A stretch of DNA of 12,435 bases from an uncultured Bacilli bacterium. Its GTDB lineage: Bacteria; Bacillota_I; Bacilli_A; RF39; UBA660. The notes below the pieces were generated by a model. It had not been told where the DNA came from, searched no databases, and saw only the letters and a list, made by a program, of their open reading frames with translations. Positions 1 through 7,117 of the stretch are shown piece after piece. Positions within the stretch are counted from its first letter, which is position 1. Each line of letters begins with the position of its first letter. The stretch spans positions 5,166 through 17,600 of the forward strand of contig CARZYU010000018.1 of NCBI GenBank assembly GCA_949113215.1. Direction: 5' to 3'. The translations under genes and the position numbers were made by a program.

Positions 1-711
1 TTAAGACAAGCTGGGAAAATTGTCTATATGACACATCAGCATCTTCTTCCTTACATCAAACCAGGAATCACAACCAAAGAGTTGGATCAAATTGCAGAAG
101 AATTCATAAGAAGTCAAGATGCAACGCCATCGTTCAAAGGATACGAAGGATTCCCTTGTACGTTATGTACGAGTATCAACGATCAAGTTGTCCATGGGAT
201 TCCGGGAAACCGCAAACTAAAAGAAGGAGATATCATCTCCATCGATATAGGAGCTTGCTACAAAGGTTACCATGGAGATTCCGCTTGGACGTATGCCGTT
301 GGGAAAGTAAGTGCTTCCGTAGAACAGTTACTAAAGGATACCGAACAGTCTCTCTATGAGGGCTTGAAAATGGTAAAACCGGGAAATCATATCGGCGATA
401 TCGGGCATGCGATTGAATCTTATGCCAAAGCGCATCATTTGGGAGTTGTCGTAGAATTGGTTGGTCATGGAGTAGGAACTTCCGTTCATGAAGATCCTGA
501 TGTTCCAAACTATGGAATAGCAGGAACAGGACCAATATTAAAAGAAGGAATGGTCATTGCCATTGAACCAATGTTAAACTTAGGAAGTCCAGACATCTAT
601 CTTTGTGAAGATGATTGGACGATTGAAACAGAAGATGGATTACCGTCAGCCCATTTTGAGCATACGGTAGCCGTCACGAAAGATGGATATCTTATTCTAA
701 CAGGAGAGTGA
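1..711 (+). CDS. map: Methionine aminopeptidase type I, 5'-truncated by window edge
   Basis: Removes the initiator Met from nascent cytosolic proteins; a metallo-peptidase of the pita-bread fold. The reading frame is open from base 1, and the codons before the internal ATG at 28 (LRQAGKIVY) match the usual N-terminal helix of the family, so the true start lies upstream of the window. The metal and substrate residues are all visible. Counting from the ATG at 28 they are His56 (VVHGIPG), Asp73 (SIDIG), Asp84 (HGDSAW), His147 (GHGVG), His154 (VHEDP), Glu180 (AIEPM) and Glu211 (EHTVAV). The spacings 11, 33 and 31 between the metal ligands equal those of the E. coli enzyme. It ends in TGA only 4 bases before infA, whose ribosome binding site lies inside its last codons, so the two are probably translationally coupled. 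Secreted or adapter roles are not suggested. Confidence 0.97.
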   Translation, partial: LRQAGKIVYMTHQHLLPYIKPGITTKELDQIAEEFIRSQDATPSFKGYEGFPCTLCTSINDQVVHGIPGNRKLKEGDIISIDIGACYKGYHGDSAWTYAVGKVSASVEQLLKDTEQSLYEGLKMVKPGNHIGDIGHAIESYAKAHHLGVVVELVGHGVGTSVHEDPDVPNYGIAGTGPILKEGMVIAIEPMLNLGSPDIYLCEDDWTIETEDGLPSAHFEHTVAVTKDGYLILTGE

Positions 712-715
712 TAAC

Positions 716-931
716 ATGGCTAAAGAAGACACAATTGAAATTGAGGGAAAAGTCCTAGAGATCATTCCCGGTGGTAAATTCAAAGTTCAACTAGAGAATG
801 GACACATTGTGGAGGCCCACGTTTCTGGTAAAATACGAATGAATTACATTCGCATCTTACCGGGGGATACCGTAATGATTGAATTATCACCATATGACTT
901 AACACGTGGGCGTATAACCTATCGAAAATAA
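716..931 (+). CDS. infA: Translation initiation factor IF-1
   Basis: IF-1 is a single OB-fold (S1-like) protein that binds the A site of the 30S subunit and helps IF-2 and IF-3 select the start codon. The product is 71 residues, close to the 72 of Bacillus IF-1, and begins [13 protein letters not shown]. It carries the family stretches [26 protein letters not shown] and the C-terminal [11 protein letters not shown]. The Shine-Dalgarno site AGGAGA at 702-707 lies inside the end of map. This gene sits in the standard map-infA-rpmJ position of the Bacillota ribosomal operon. Nothing unusual is seen. Confidence 0.97.
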   Translation: MAKEDTIEIEGKVLEIIPGGKFKVQLENGHIVEAHVSGKIRMNYIRILPGDTVMIELSPYDLTRGRITYRK

Positions 932-946
932 TAGGAGGTAATAATT

Positions 947-1060
947 ATGAAAGTAAAACCATCAGTAAAGAAAATGTGTGCGAAATGTAAAATCATCAGA
1001 CGTAAAGGACGCGTTATGGTAATTTGCGAAAATCCAAAGCACAAACAAAGACAAGGTTAA
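947..1060 (+). CDS. rpmJ: 50S ribosomal protein L36
   Basis: This 37-codon gene encodes the smallest protein of the large subunit. It starts at the ATG at 947 after AGGAGG (933-938) and ends at the TAA at 1058-1060. The product begins [10 protein letters not shown] and ends KHKQRQG. It has the Zn-ribbon ligands Cys11, Cys14, Cys27 and His32, so this is the zinc-binding (C+) form of L36 and not the Cys-less paralogue. It is flanked by infA and rpmM-type operon partner rpsM, as expected in Bacillota. Confidence 0.97.
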   Translation: MKVKPSVKKMCAKCKIIRRKGRVMVICENPKHKQRQG

Positions 1061-1075
1061 TTAGGAGGTGTATTT

Positions 1076-1444
1076 ATGGCACGTATTAAAGGTGTAGATA
1101 TTCCAAATGACAAACATTTAGGAATTTCATTGACTTACATTTATGGAATTGGAAGAAATTTAGCAAAGACAATTTGTGACAATGCCAAAGTAGATAGTGA
1201 AAAGAAAGTATCAGAGCTCGACAACGACGAGTTAGGAAGAGTTCGTGACGAAGTAGGAAAATACTTAACAGAAGGTGACCTACGTCGTGAAGTTAATATG
1301 AACATCAAAACAAAGATGGAAATCAATTCTTACGAAGGAACTCGTCACAAAAGAGGACTTCCAGTAAGAGGACAAAGAACCAATCGAAATGCTCGTACTC
1401 GTAAGGGTAGAGGTAAGACAGTAGCAAATAAAAAGAAAGCTTAA
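1076..1444 (+). CDS. rpsM: 30S ribosomal protein S13
   Basis: S13 sits in the head of the small subunit, contacting the P-site tRNA and forming intersubunit bridges. The 122-residue product has the N-terminal [21 protein letters not shown], the helix-turn-helix-like [12 protein letters not shown], and the basic tail with the signature [20 protein letters not shown] that contacts tRNA. Its length is normal for the family. The ATG at 1076 follows a near-perfect ribosome binding site AGGAGGTG (1063-1070), just after the rpmJ stop. It lies in a run with rpsK and rpoA. Confidence 0.98.
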   Translation: MARIKGVDIPNDKHLGISLTYIYGIGRNLAKTICDNAKVDSEKKVSELDNDELGRVRDEVGKYLTEGDLRREVNMNIKTKMEINSYEGTRHKRGLPVRGQRTNRNARTRKGRGKTVANKKKA

Positions 1445-1472
1445 TATCATTTTGTGAAAAGGAGGTATACTT

Positions 1473-1856
1473 ATGGCTTATAAAACAAGAAAAAGAAAAG
1501 TAAAAAAGAATGTGCCTGAAGGTGTTGCACATATTCATTCAACATTCAACAATACCATTACAACCATTACAGACAAAGAAGGTAATGTCATTAGCTGGGC
1601 ATCCAGTGGTGCTCAAGGATTCAAAGGAAGTAAGAAGTCAACTCCATTTGCTGCTGGAGTTGCTGCCGAAGCTTGCGGAAAAGCTGCTTATGACCTTGGA
1701 ATGCGTAAATGCGAAGTATTTGTGAAAGGACTTGGTCCTGGACGTGAAACAGCAATTCGTTCACTTCAAACGGCTGGACTAGAGATTACAGCAATCAATG
1801 ATGTTACACCAATACCACATAATGGATGTCGTCCACCAAAACGTCCACGTGGATAA
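1473..1856 (+). CDS. rpsK: 30S ribosomal protein S11
   Basis: S11 lies on the platform of the small subunit, next to the Shine-Dalgarno/anti-Shine-Dalgarno helix in the mRNA exit region. The 127-residue product shows the family motifs [32 protein letters not shown] and the invariant C-terminal [19 protein letters not shown]. The start at 1473 follows AAGGAGGTAT (1459-1468). The gene for S4 (rpsD), which in many Clostridia stands between rpsK and rpoA, is absent here; this matches the Bacilli arrangement. Confidence 0.98.
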   Translation: MAYKTRKRKVKKNVPEGVAHIHSTFNNTITTITDKEGNVISWASSGAQGFKGSKKSTPFAAGVAAEACGKAAYDLGMRKCEVFVKGLGPGRETAIRSLQTAGLEITAINDVTPIPHNGCRPPKRPRG

Positions 1857-1875
1857 GAAAAGGGAGGTTAGTAAC

Positions 1876-2826
1876 ATGTTACAATTTGAAAAACCAGTAT
1901 ACAAAATAAAGGATTATGTAGAAAACAATTTTTATGGAAAGTTCGAATTAGAACCACTTGAAAGAGGTTTTGGTATGACGCTTGGAAATGCGCTTCGTCG
2001 TGTTATGCTATCATCTCTTCCAGGAGCTTCGATTACGACCGTAAAGATTGATGGAGTGATGCACGAATTTCAAACGATCGACGGAGTGATGGAAGATGTT
2101 ACATCAATCATCCTCAACTTAAAAGGTGTCGTTGTGAAGAATCATTCGGATGAAACAAAGACAATTCGTCTTACTGCGAAAGAAGAAGGACCAGTCACTG
2201 CCGGTATGATTGAGCACGACGCCGATGTTGAAATCATGAATCCAGATAAGGTCATTGCTACCCTTGCTAAAGGTGGAGTTTTGAATATGGAAATGACAGT
2301 AAGCAATGGTCGCGGATATGTAAGAAGCGAAGAAGTAAAGAAACAACTCGATACGAAGAAAGCTGGGGTCATTGCAATTGATGCTTTATATTCTCCAATC
2401 GAAAGAGTTTCTTACGAAGTAGAAGATGCCCGTGTTGGACAAAATGAAAACTACGATAAGTTAGTGTTGGAAGTATGGACAAATGGTTCTTGTAAACCAG
2501 AAGAAGCAGTTGCTCTCGCTTCCAGAATCTTAATCGAACATTTTAACTTACTTACGGACTTAAGTAAAATTGCCGATGTAACGGGACTTATGATTGAAAA
2601 GACCGAAGATCCAAAAATGAAAGCTTTGGAAACTTCAATTGAAGATTTGGATTTCTCAGTACGTGCTTACAACTGTTTAAAACGAGCAGGAATTCACACA
2701 TTACAGGATTTGGTAAATCGAAGTGAAACAGACATGATGAAAATTCGCAACTTAGGAAAGAAATCACTTAAAGAAGTACTTGATAAAATTAAGGAATTGG
2801 GACTCATCTTACGAGATGAAGACTAG
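1876..2826 (+). CDS. rpoA: DNA-directed RNA polymerase alpha subunit
   Basis: The alpha subunit dimerises to scaffold assembly of RNA polymerase, and its C-terminal domain contacts UP elements and activators. The product is 316 residues. Residues 1 to about 230 form the N-terminal dimerisation domain, with the stretch LERGFGMTLGNALRRVMLSS at 28-47. A linker follows, then the C-terminal domain from about 250, with VRAYNCLKRAGI at 262-273; Arg263 is the counterpart of E. coli Arg265, the DNA-contacting residue. The frame stays open upstream to 1798 inside rpsK, but the ATG at 1876 follows AGGGAGGT (1861-1868) and gives the canonical N-terminus (MLQFEKPVYK), so it is chosen. Both stops of the pair TAG TAG follow the last codon. 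Confidence 0.98.
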   Translation: MLQFEKPVYKIKDYVENNFYGKFELEPLERGFGMTLGNALRRVMLSSLPGASITTVKIDGVMHEFQTIDGVMEDVTSIILNLKGVVVKNHSDETKTIRLTAKEEGPVTAGMIEHDADVEIMNPDKVIATLAKGGVLNMEMTVSNGRGYVRSEEVKKQLDTKKAGVIAIDALYSPIERVSYEVEDARVGQNENYDKLVLEVWTNGSCKPEEAVALASRILIEHFNLLTDLSKIADVTGLMIEKTEDPKMKALETSIEDLDFSVRAYNCLKRAGIHTLQDLVNRSETDMMKIRNLGKKSLKEVLDKIKELGLILRDED

Positions 2827-2844
2827 TAGTAAGGAGGAAAAAAC

Positions 2845-3240
2845 ATGGCTTATAGAAAATTAGGACGTACCTCAAAACATCGTAAAAGCATGCTTGGAAC
2901 ACTTACGAAGCAATTAGTAATGAACGAAAGTATCGTAACGACTGAAACAAGAGCAAAAGAAGTTCGTAAATTTGCTGAAAAAATGGTAACTTACGGAAAA
3001 GATGGAAGCTTAGTTGCTCGCCGTAAAGCTCTTGCAATGGTTCATAACGATAACACGGTTGTTACAAAAGTATTCGATGTTTTAGCAAAGCGTTATGAAA
3101 CAAGAAATGGTGGATATACAAGAATCCTTAAGATGGATGAACGTCGTGGAGACGATGCTTTAATGGTAACCCTTGCTTTATTACCAGAAGAAGTAAAAGA
3201 AAAAACCGAAAAGAAACCAAAGAAAGAAGCTAGTAAATAG
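2845..3240 (+). CDS. rplQ: 50S ribosomal protein L17
   Basis: L17 binds 23S rRNA near the peptide exit tunnel rim. The 131-residue product begins [20 protein letters not shown], has the family core [15 protein letters not shown], and the [19 protein letters not shown] motif near residues 91-109. The C-terminus is a Lys/Glu-rich tail of about 15 residues ([13 protein letters not shown]), longer than the shortest L17 forms but not unusual. The ribosome binding site AAGGAGG is at 2831-2837. The stop codon lies inside a hairpin that may end the main ribosomal transcript. Confidence 0.97.
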   Translation: MAYRKLGRTSKHRKSMLGTLTKQLVMNESIVTTETRAKEVRKFAEKMVTYGKDGSLVARRKALAMVHNDNTVVTKVFDVLAKRYETRNGGYTRILKMDERRGDDALMVTLALLPEEVKEKTEKKPKKEASK

Positions 3241-3248
3241 CTTTTTTT
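3223..3248 (+). terminator. Probable intrinsic terminator overlapping the rplQ stop
   Basis: AAAGAAGCT (3223-3231) pairs with AGCTTTTTT (3239-3247), with one G-T wobble and a 7-base loop. A run of seven T ends at 3248. The hairpin starts inside the last codons of rplQ. The stem is AT-rich and the T run also forms part of it, so termination may be only partial; read-through into the next gene is possible. Confidence 0.5.
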
Positions 3249-3251
3249 GTA

Positions 3252-3260
3252 TGTTATAAT
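3252..3260 (+). promoter_or_regulatory. Extended -10 promoter for the SDR gene
   Basis: TG-T-TATAAT at 3252-3260 is a perfect extended -10 element, standing directly after the rplQ terminator. No good -35 hexamer is found 16-18 bases upstream, which extended -10 promoters tolerate. Transcription would start near 3266-3268, leaving a leader of only about 15 bases that begins essentially at the Shine-Dalgarno site (GGAAGGTG, 3268-3275). Confidence 0.65.
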
Positions 3261-3281
3261 GACCGTAGGAAGGTGATTTGG

Positions 3282-4037
3282 ATGAAAGCACTCGTAACAG
3301 GAGCCTCAAGTGGAATTGGCCGGGAAATAGCCCTTTATTTAAGTGAACTGGGATATGACTTAATTCTAGTTGCCAGAAATCGTGAAAGCTTAGAAGAATT
3401 GCGAACGCATCTTCGCACCAACGTAAAAATCATCATTTTAGATCTTGCCAATGAAGAAAAAGTAAAAGATCTTTATGTCTTATGCAAAAACGATGAGGTG
3501 GATGTTTTAATTAACAATGCTGGCTTTGGAGATTGTGGCAGATTTGTCGATACCGATCTTCCGAAAGAACTCAATATGATCGATGTCAATATCAAGGCGG
3601 TTCATATTTTAACAAAACTATTCTTAAAAGATATGAAGCGAAAGAACAATGGTTATATTTTAAATGTTGCTTCAACAGCAGCTTTCGTACCAGGTCCCTT
3701 GATGGCAACTTATTATGCGACCAAAGCTTACGTTTTAAGACTGACAGAAGCCATATGGGAAGAATTAAGGCGTACCAGTAGCAACGTCGTGATCTCTTGT
3801 CTTTGCCCTGGTCCAGTTAGAACCAATTTTGATAGGGTGGCTGGCGTAACGTTTCATTTGAAGAGTCAAGATGCCAAAACCGTTGCAAGGTATGCCATTG
3901 ACGAGATGTTTCAACGAAAAACAGTTATTATTCCAGGAACCAAAATGAAATTCGTGAAATTTTTTAGCAGATTTTTATCGGATAAACGTTTAGCAAAAAT
4001 CACTTATAAAATCCAAAGAAAGAAGATAGGAGAGTAA
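3282..4037 (+). CDS. Short-chain dehydrogenase/reductase (SDR), DltE/YqjQ-like
   Basis: A classical NAD(P)H-dependent oxidoreductase of the SDR family (COG0300 type); the substrate cannot be told from the sequence. The 251-residue product has the Rossmann cofactor motif TGASSGIG at 6-13, NNAG at 78-81, Asn103, the catalytic Ser131 and the YxxxK pair Tyr144/Lys148, then the PGPVRTNF loop at 176-183. Arg32 and Arg34 after the second strand suggest NADP(H) preference (inference). The C-terminus is basic (FVKFFSRFLSDKRL and onward), perhaps membrane-associated. The ATG at 3282 lies 6 bases after GGAAGGTG; an in-frame GTG at 3273 falls inside that site and is rejected. The gene has its own promoter and terminator and interrupts the usual rplQ-ecfA1 junction. 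Confidence 0.9.
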   Translation: MKALVTGASSGIGREIALYLSELGYDLILVARNRESLEELRTHLRTNVKIIILDLANEEKVKDLYVLCKNDEVDVLINNAGFGDCGRFVDTDLPKELNMIDVNIKAVHILTKLFLKDMKRKNNGYILNVASTAAFVPGPLMATYYATKAYVLRLTEAIWEELRRTSSNVVISCLCPGPVRTNFDRVAGVTFHLKSQDAKTVARYAIDEMFQRKTVIIPGTKMKFVKFFSRFLSDKRLAKITYKIQRKKIGE

Positions 4038-4057
4038 AAAAGATCTTTCCTTTTTTT
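4028..4057 (+). terminator. Intrinsic terminator after the SDR gene
   Basis: AGGAGAG (4028-4034) pairs with CTTTCCT (4045-4051), with one G-T wobble and a 10-base A-rich loop, followed by T through 4057. The stem begins within the last codons of the SDR gene, just as at the end of rplQ. Confidence 0.65.
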
Positions 4058-4068
4058 ATGGAACGAAT

Positions 4069-4074
4069 TATAAT
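4069..4074 (+). promoter_or_regulatory. Probable -10 element for the ecfA1-ecfA2-ecfT-truA unit
   Basis: A perfect TATAAT lies at 4069-4074, shortly after the SDR terminator and 31 bases before the ecfA1 start codon. No convincing -35 hexamer or TG extension is visible; the bases at the -35 distance are the terminator T run. The call rests on the -10 match and on the position between a terminator and the next gene. Confidence 0.45.
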
Positions 4075-4105
4075 AGACAATAGTTTTATCAAAAGGAGGT
4101 AGCGT

Positions 4106-4900
4106 ATGAATCGGGTTTTAAGATGCGTTCATTTGAATTATCCTCCTGTCTTTGAAAAATTGGACTTGTCGGTTGAAAAAGGAACTATAACTTCGATAGT
4201 AGGCTCTAATAATTGTGGTAAAACAACATTAATAAAACTTTTATCGGGTTTTCTCCCTACTCATGAGATGATTTGCTTTGGACATGCTTATGCGGAAATG
4301 GAAAACAAGGCGGAGTGGTATCGTACGGTACAAGTTATTTTTGCAAAACAAGAATTTATCTTTCTTCGCCCTACCGTATTGGAAGAATTATTATTTCCTC
4401 TTGAAAATTCTTGTGTTGATCCAAACGAAATGAAAGAGAAAGCAATGAAATGGGGAAAAGAATTTCAATTAGATTCTCTCTTTTCCAAACATCCAAGAGA
4501 TTTAGATTACTTTTCCAAGTTGCGACTTAAAATTGCGACTTCTACGATCATCGAACCAGAGGTTTTATTACTAGATGAACCTTTCTTTTCTTTAAATGAG
4601 AAAGAAAGAATGAAGTTGATTGTTTTTTTGCATCGATTAAAGAAAAAGGGAATAACGATTGTTTTTACAACCAATCATTTGGAAGATACCCTTTACTCCG
4701 ATCAGCTATATCTTTTAGAAAAAGGGAAGGTTAGCTTGAAAGGAACACCTCTTGAGGTTTATCAAAAGGAAGAGGAAGTATCACACATGGGATTATCCCT
4801 TCCCTTTTTTGCAGACTTATCTAGTAAATTAAAGTTTTACAATTTATTAGATGAAATCATATTGGATGAAGAGAAGTTGGTGGATACATTATGGAAATAA
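4106..4900 (+). CDS. ecfA1: ECF transporter ATPase EcfA1-like, with degenerate motifs
   Basis: By position and C-terminus this is the first energising ATPase of an energy-coupling factor (vitamin/metal uptake) transporter. The product is 264 residues. Walker A is GSNNCGKTT at 33-41 (Lys39 kept, the usual third-position Gly changed to Asn36). Walker B is VLLLDEP at 153-159 with catalytic Glu158, and the H-loop His191 is present. The Q-loop glutamine appears replaced (IFAKQ near 78-82). The ABC signature is lost: the LSGGQ position reads LDYFS (133-137). The C-terminal stretch GLSLPFFADLSSKL resembles the EcfA1 tail. Start 4106 follows AAGGAGGT (4093-4100). The gene overlaps ecfA2 by 10 bases. 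Family assignment is inferred from synteny plus these motifs; a generic ABC ATPase is the alternative. Confidence 0.75.
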   Translation: MNRVLRCVHLNYPPVFEKLDLSVEKGTITSIVGSNNCGKTTLIKLLSGFLPTHEMICFGHAYAEMENKAEWYRTVQVIFAKQEFIFLRPTVLEELLFPLENSCVDPNEMKEKAMKWGKEFQLDSLFSKHPRDLDYFSKLRLKIATSTIIEPEVLLLDEPFFSLNEKERMKLIVFLHRLKKKGITIVFTTNHLEDTLYSDQLYLLEKGKVSLKGTPLEVYQKEEEVSHMGLSLPFFADLSSKLKFYNLLDEIILDEEKLVDTLWK

Positions 4901-5691
4901 CGGTAGCAAATGCCACATGCGGAAATGTTCAAAATATAACGTTCTCACTCACAACCAATCAATTGACAGGAATTTTGACTGATCATTTGGAAGTGTTGGA
5001 TTTGTTTCGAGGAGAAAACATCGAAAAGGGAACCATCCATTACAAAGGAGTTCCAGATTGCAAAGACGATCCTCTTCTTTGGAAAAACCAAGTCGCCTTT
5101 TTATCGGTATTTGAAACAGAACCAAATCTGTCGACGGTAAAAGAATGGATTCGTTGGTATTGTTACGAATATGATATTCCTCTTTCTAACTTGGATGAAG
5201 TGGTTGCAGATTCGTTTGAAACAATGGAATTAAGTCAGGATCTACTTATAAGAAAGTGGAGCACCTTATCTTCTAGCGAACAATTTTGGATACGCCTGGC
5301 ACTTATCACGATCAGGAATCCTAAAGTTCTCATTTTAGAAGAACCTTTTTCGGTACTGGATGACAAGGGTAAGGAAAAGCTTAAGAGAAAATTAAAGAGA
5401 TTATCCGAAAAACCAGGAAGAATCATTTTAATTGGAAGTCGTAACTCCGATACGATTGCCGAAACTTGCGAGAAGGTCATTCTTTTTTTCCACCATTCTT
5501 GTGTAAAAGTGGGGAAAACAAACGAATTATTCACCGAAGATGTGGAAAGTCTCATCGAAAAAGGTGTGACCTTACCAAAAACGATTTCTTTTGTCCACAA
5601 GGTGAAGCAAGAAAAGAAAATAAGACTGATGTATCAAATTGATATTCTAGATGTCATAAAGGATGTGTACAAGCATGTATCTACCAAATGA
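4891..5691 (+). CDS. ecfA2: ECF transporter ATPase EcfA2-like, Walker A lost
   Basis: This would be the partner ATPase of the heterodimer. The 266-residue frame is intact and aligns end to end with an ABC nucleotide-binding domain. The P-loop position (about 27-38, reading GILTDHLEVLDL) has no Lys and no GxGKS/T. The signature remains recognisable as LSSSEQ at 126-131. Walker B is VLILEEP at 146-152 (Asp changed to Glu150, catalytic Glu151 kept), and the D-loop VLDD (155-158) is present. The H-loop His is replaced by Ser183 (LIGSRNSD). It should therefore not bind ATP well at its own P-loop but can supply a signature to EcfA1. It starts at the ATG inside the end of ecfA1, which suggests coupled translation. 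A role other than transport is possible. Confidence 0.7.
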   Translation: MEITVANATCGNVQNITFSLTTNQLTGILTDHLEVLDLFRGENIEKGTIHYKGVPDCKDDPLLWKNQVAFLSVFETEPNLSTVKEWIRWYCYEYDIPLSNLDEVVADSFETMELSQDLLIRKWSTLSSSEQFWIRLALITIRNPKVLILEEPFSVLDDKGKEKLKRKLKRLSEKPGRIILIGSRNSDTIAETCEKVILFFHHSCVKVGKTNELFTEDVESLIEKGVTLPKTISFVHKVKQEKKIRLMYQIDILDVIKDVYKHVSTK

Positions 5692-6280
5692 GAAATATTT
5701 CTCGCTTCATTTTCATTCTTTTTTCTTTAGTATCCTTCTTTCTTTTATTTCCATCTTTGTGTTTGGGAATCCATGGTTTTTCTTGTGTTTGGAGGCTTAT
5801 TACTGTTATCATAATTATCGTAGAAAGGATTCTTCTCGTTGGTATTTCTTTTCCCTCTTTTCGGTCATTCTGTTGGGGCTCTGTTTTTACTTTTCCCCTT
5901 TGTTAGTGGTTTATCGAATGGTTCTATTTGGTAAAGTTATTTACTATTTATTTGAAAAATTGCTACCATCCGCCAAACATCGTTTACAAGAGAGACTTTA
6001 CTATCCTCTACTAGATGGGAATCATCTGGAATCTTTTGTTTTTTTCTTTCATGGACCAAAGATCTTTTTCGAAGAATATCAGAGCTTGACGAAGGTTCCT
6101 TTTTTCAAGGAACGATTCTCTTTTGCAAGAAGTATTACAAAGCAACGACTTCTTTCCCTTAGAAAAACCTATGAACTGTGTGGTTATGGAAGCAATCGGA
6201 AAAGAACAGTGTTAGGCGAAGAATCTTTTTGTTCTTTTGATTTCTTTTACTTATTGATGAATTTTTGTTTTTACTATTAG
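5675..6280 (+). CDS. ecfT: EcfT-like membrane protein, short and divergent
   Basis: By position this is the transmembrane coupling subunit that links the two ATPases to substrate-binding S components. The product has 201 residues, against roughly 265 for usual EcfT. It is very Phe/Leu-rich, with hydrophobic segments near 12-33, 35-47, 56-77 and 78-97, so several core helices seem missing. A soluble, charged C-terminal half follows. The end carries YELCGYGSNRKRTV (166-179), which resembles the second coupling-helix motif EARGYxxxxxRT with Ala-Arg-Gly changed to Leu-Cys-Gly. The usual HxxDPRTK near the N-terminus is not seen. The ATG at 5675 is chosen because AAGGATGTG (5659-5667) lies 7 bases before it; an earlier in-frame ATG at 5663 lies in that site. 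It overlaps ecfA2 by 17 bases. Identity rests mainly on synteny. Confidence 0.55.
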   Translation: MYLPNEKYFSLHFHSFFFSILLSFISIFVFGNPWFFLCLEAYYCYHNYRRKDSSRWYFFSLFSVILLGLCFYFSPLLVVYRMVLFGKVIYYLFEKLLPSAKHRLQERLYYPLLDGNHLESFVFFFHGPKIFFEEYQSLTKVPFFKERFSFARSITKQRLLSLRKTYELCGYGSNRKRTVLGEESFCSFDFFYLLMNFCFYY

Positions 6281-6304
6281 CTATTCTACTAAGGAGATGG
6301 TAAG

Positions 6305-7039
6305 ATGCGTTATAAAATCGTTTTTTCCTACGATGGAAGTTATTTTGCAGGATACCAGGTTCAACCAGGACTTAGAACCATCCAAGGAGAATTGGAAAAA
6401 GCCCTTTTTTCGATCAATAATCAAACAAAAACACTTATTCAATCTTCGGGAAGAACGGATAAAGGAGTACATGCTCTGATGCAAGTAGCTCATGTCGATT
6501 TGGATATCTCTATTACGGAAAAGAAATTAAAAAGAGCACTCAACAGCAACCTTCCAGAAGACATTCATGTGATTTCCACTGAAGTTGTGGAGAAAGACTT
6601 TCATGCACGTTATTCGGTTGTGGAAAAAGAATACGAATACTATTTTCACATAGGAGAATACAATCCTTTGGAGAGAAACTATGTCTATCAATGTTGTCAT
6701 CCTCTGAACATTGATGCAATGAAGGAAGCACTGAAAGTTTTCATTGGTGAACATGATTTTAGAGCCTTTGTCACCGAAAACAGTGATAAAGAGAATTGTG
6801 TTCGTACGATTTATGAAGCAAAACTTGAACAAGTAGGAGCAGAAAAATACTGTATTTCGTTCAGGGGTACGGGATTTTTACGTTATCAAGTTCGAAATAT
6901 GGTTGGAATATTATTCAAGGTTGGAGAAAATAAATTATCCACCAAAGATGTGGAAAATTATTTAGAAGGAAAAGATCGTTCCAAAGGAGGAGTGACTGCT
7001 CCAGCCGTTGGACTCTATCTAAAAAAAGTGACTTATTGA
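6305..7039 (+). CDS. truA: tRNA pseudouridine(38-40) synthase TruA
   Basis: TruA isomerises uridines 38, 39 and 40 in the anticodon stem-loop of many tRNAs. The 244-residue product is of normal length. The catalytic aspartate is Asp52 in SGRTDKGVHA (48-57). Other family landmarks are FSYDGSYFAGYQVQP near the N-terminus, FHARYSVVEKEYEY (99-112, with the conserved aromatic Tyr110) and GTGFLRYQVRNMVG in the C-terminal half. The start at 6305 follows AAGGAGATG (6291-6299), 24 bases after the ecfT stop, so it is likely cotranscribed with the ecf genes as in Bacillus. It ends in TGA. Confidence 0.97.
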   Translation: MRYKIVFSYDGSYFAGYQVQPGLRTIQGELEKALFSINNQTKTLIQSSGRTDKGVHALMQVAHVDLDISITEKKLKRALNSNLPEDIHVISTEVVEKDFHARYSVVEKEYEYYFHIGEYNPLERNYVYQCCHPLNIDAMKEALKVFIGEHDFRAFVTENSDKENCVRTIYEAKLEQVGAEKYCISFRGTGFLRYQVRNMVGILFKVGENKLSTKDVENYLEGKDRSKGGVTAPAVGLYLKKVTY

Positions 7040-7059
7040 AATGAAAAACACTGTCGCAG

Positions 7060-7101
7060 CAACGAATTATGACTATTTTTCGTTGACTTCGCATAAATAG
7101 T
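7060..7101 (+). repeat. Two interleaved perfect 7-bp inverted repeats over the rplM promoter
   Basis: CAACGAA (7060-7066) is complementary to TTCGTTG (7079-7085), and ACTATTT (7072-7078) is complementary to AAATAGT (7095-7101). The order of the arms (a, b, a', b') is that of an H-type pseudoknot with loops of 5, 0 and 9 bases. In DNA the arms surround the rplM -35 hexamer (7083-7088) and reach into the spacer. No T run follows, so it is not an intrinsic terminator for truA. Function is unknown. Confidence 0.4.
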
Positions 7102-7111
7102 TTAGTATAAT
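7083..7111 (+). promoter_or_regulatory. Sigma-A promoter of rplM-rpsI
   Basis: TTGACT at 7083-7088 (5 of 6 matches to the -35 consensus) and a perfect TATAAT at 7106-7111 are separated by exactly 17 bases. Transcription should start near 7116-7118, giving a leader of about 73 bases before rplM. This is the best housekeeping promoter in the window. Confidence 0.85.
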
Positions 7112-7117
7112 CTTAAT

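Noticed and set aside
1798..1875. In-frame upstream extension of rpoA starting inside rpsK
   Set aside because: It overlaps the conserved rpsK end in another frame. The ATG at 1876 has a good ribosome binding site and gives the canonical alpha N-terminus.
5688..5906. 72-codon open frame inside ecfT
   Set aside because: It is a hydrophobic shadow in another frame of T-rich DNA; the overlapping frame runs 201 codons with a better ribosome binding site and an EcfT-like end.
4106..6280. ecfA1-ecfA2-ecfT as pseudogenes
   Set aside because: All three frames are uninterrupted with ribosome binding sites and coupled starts, and the motif losses are patterned. Decay cannot be fully excluded without homologues.
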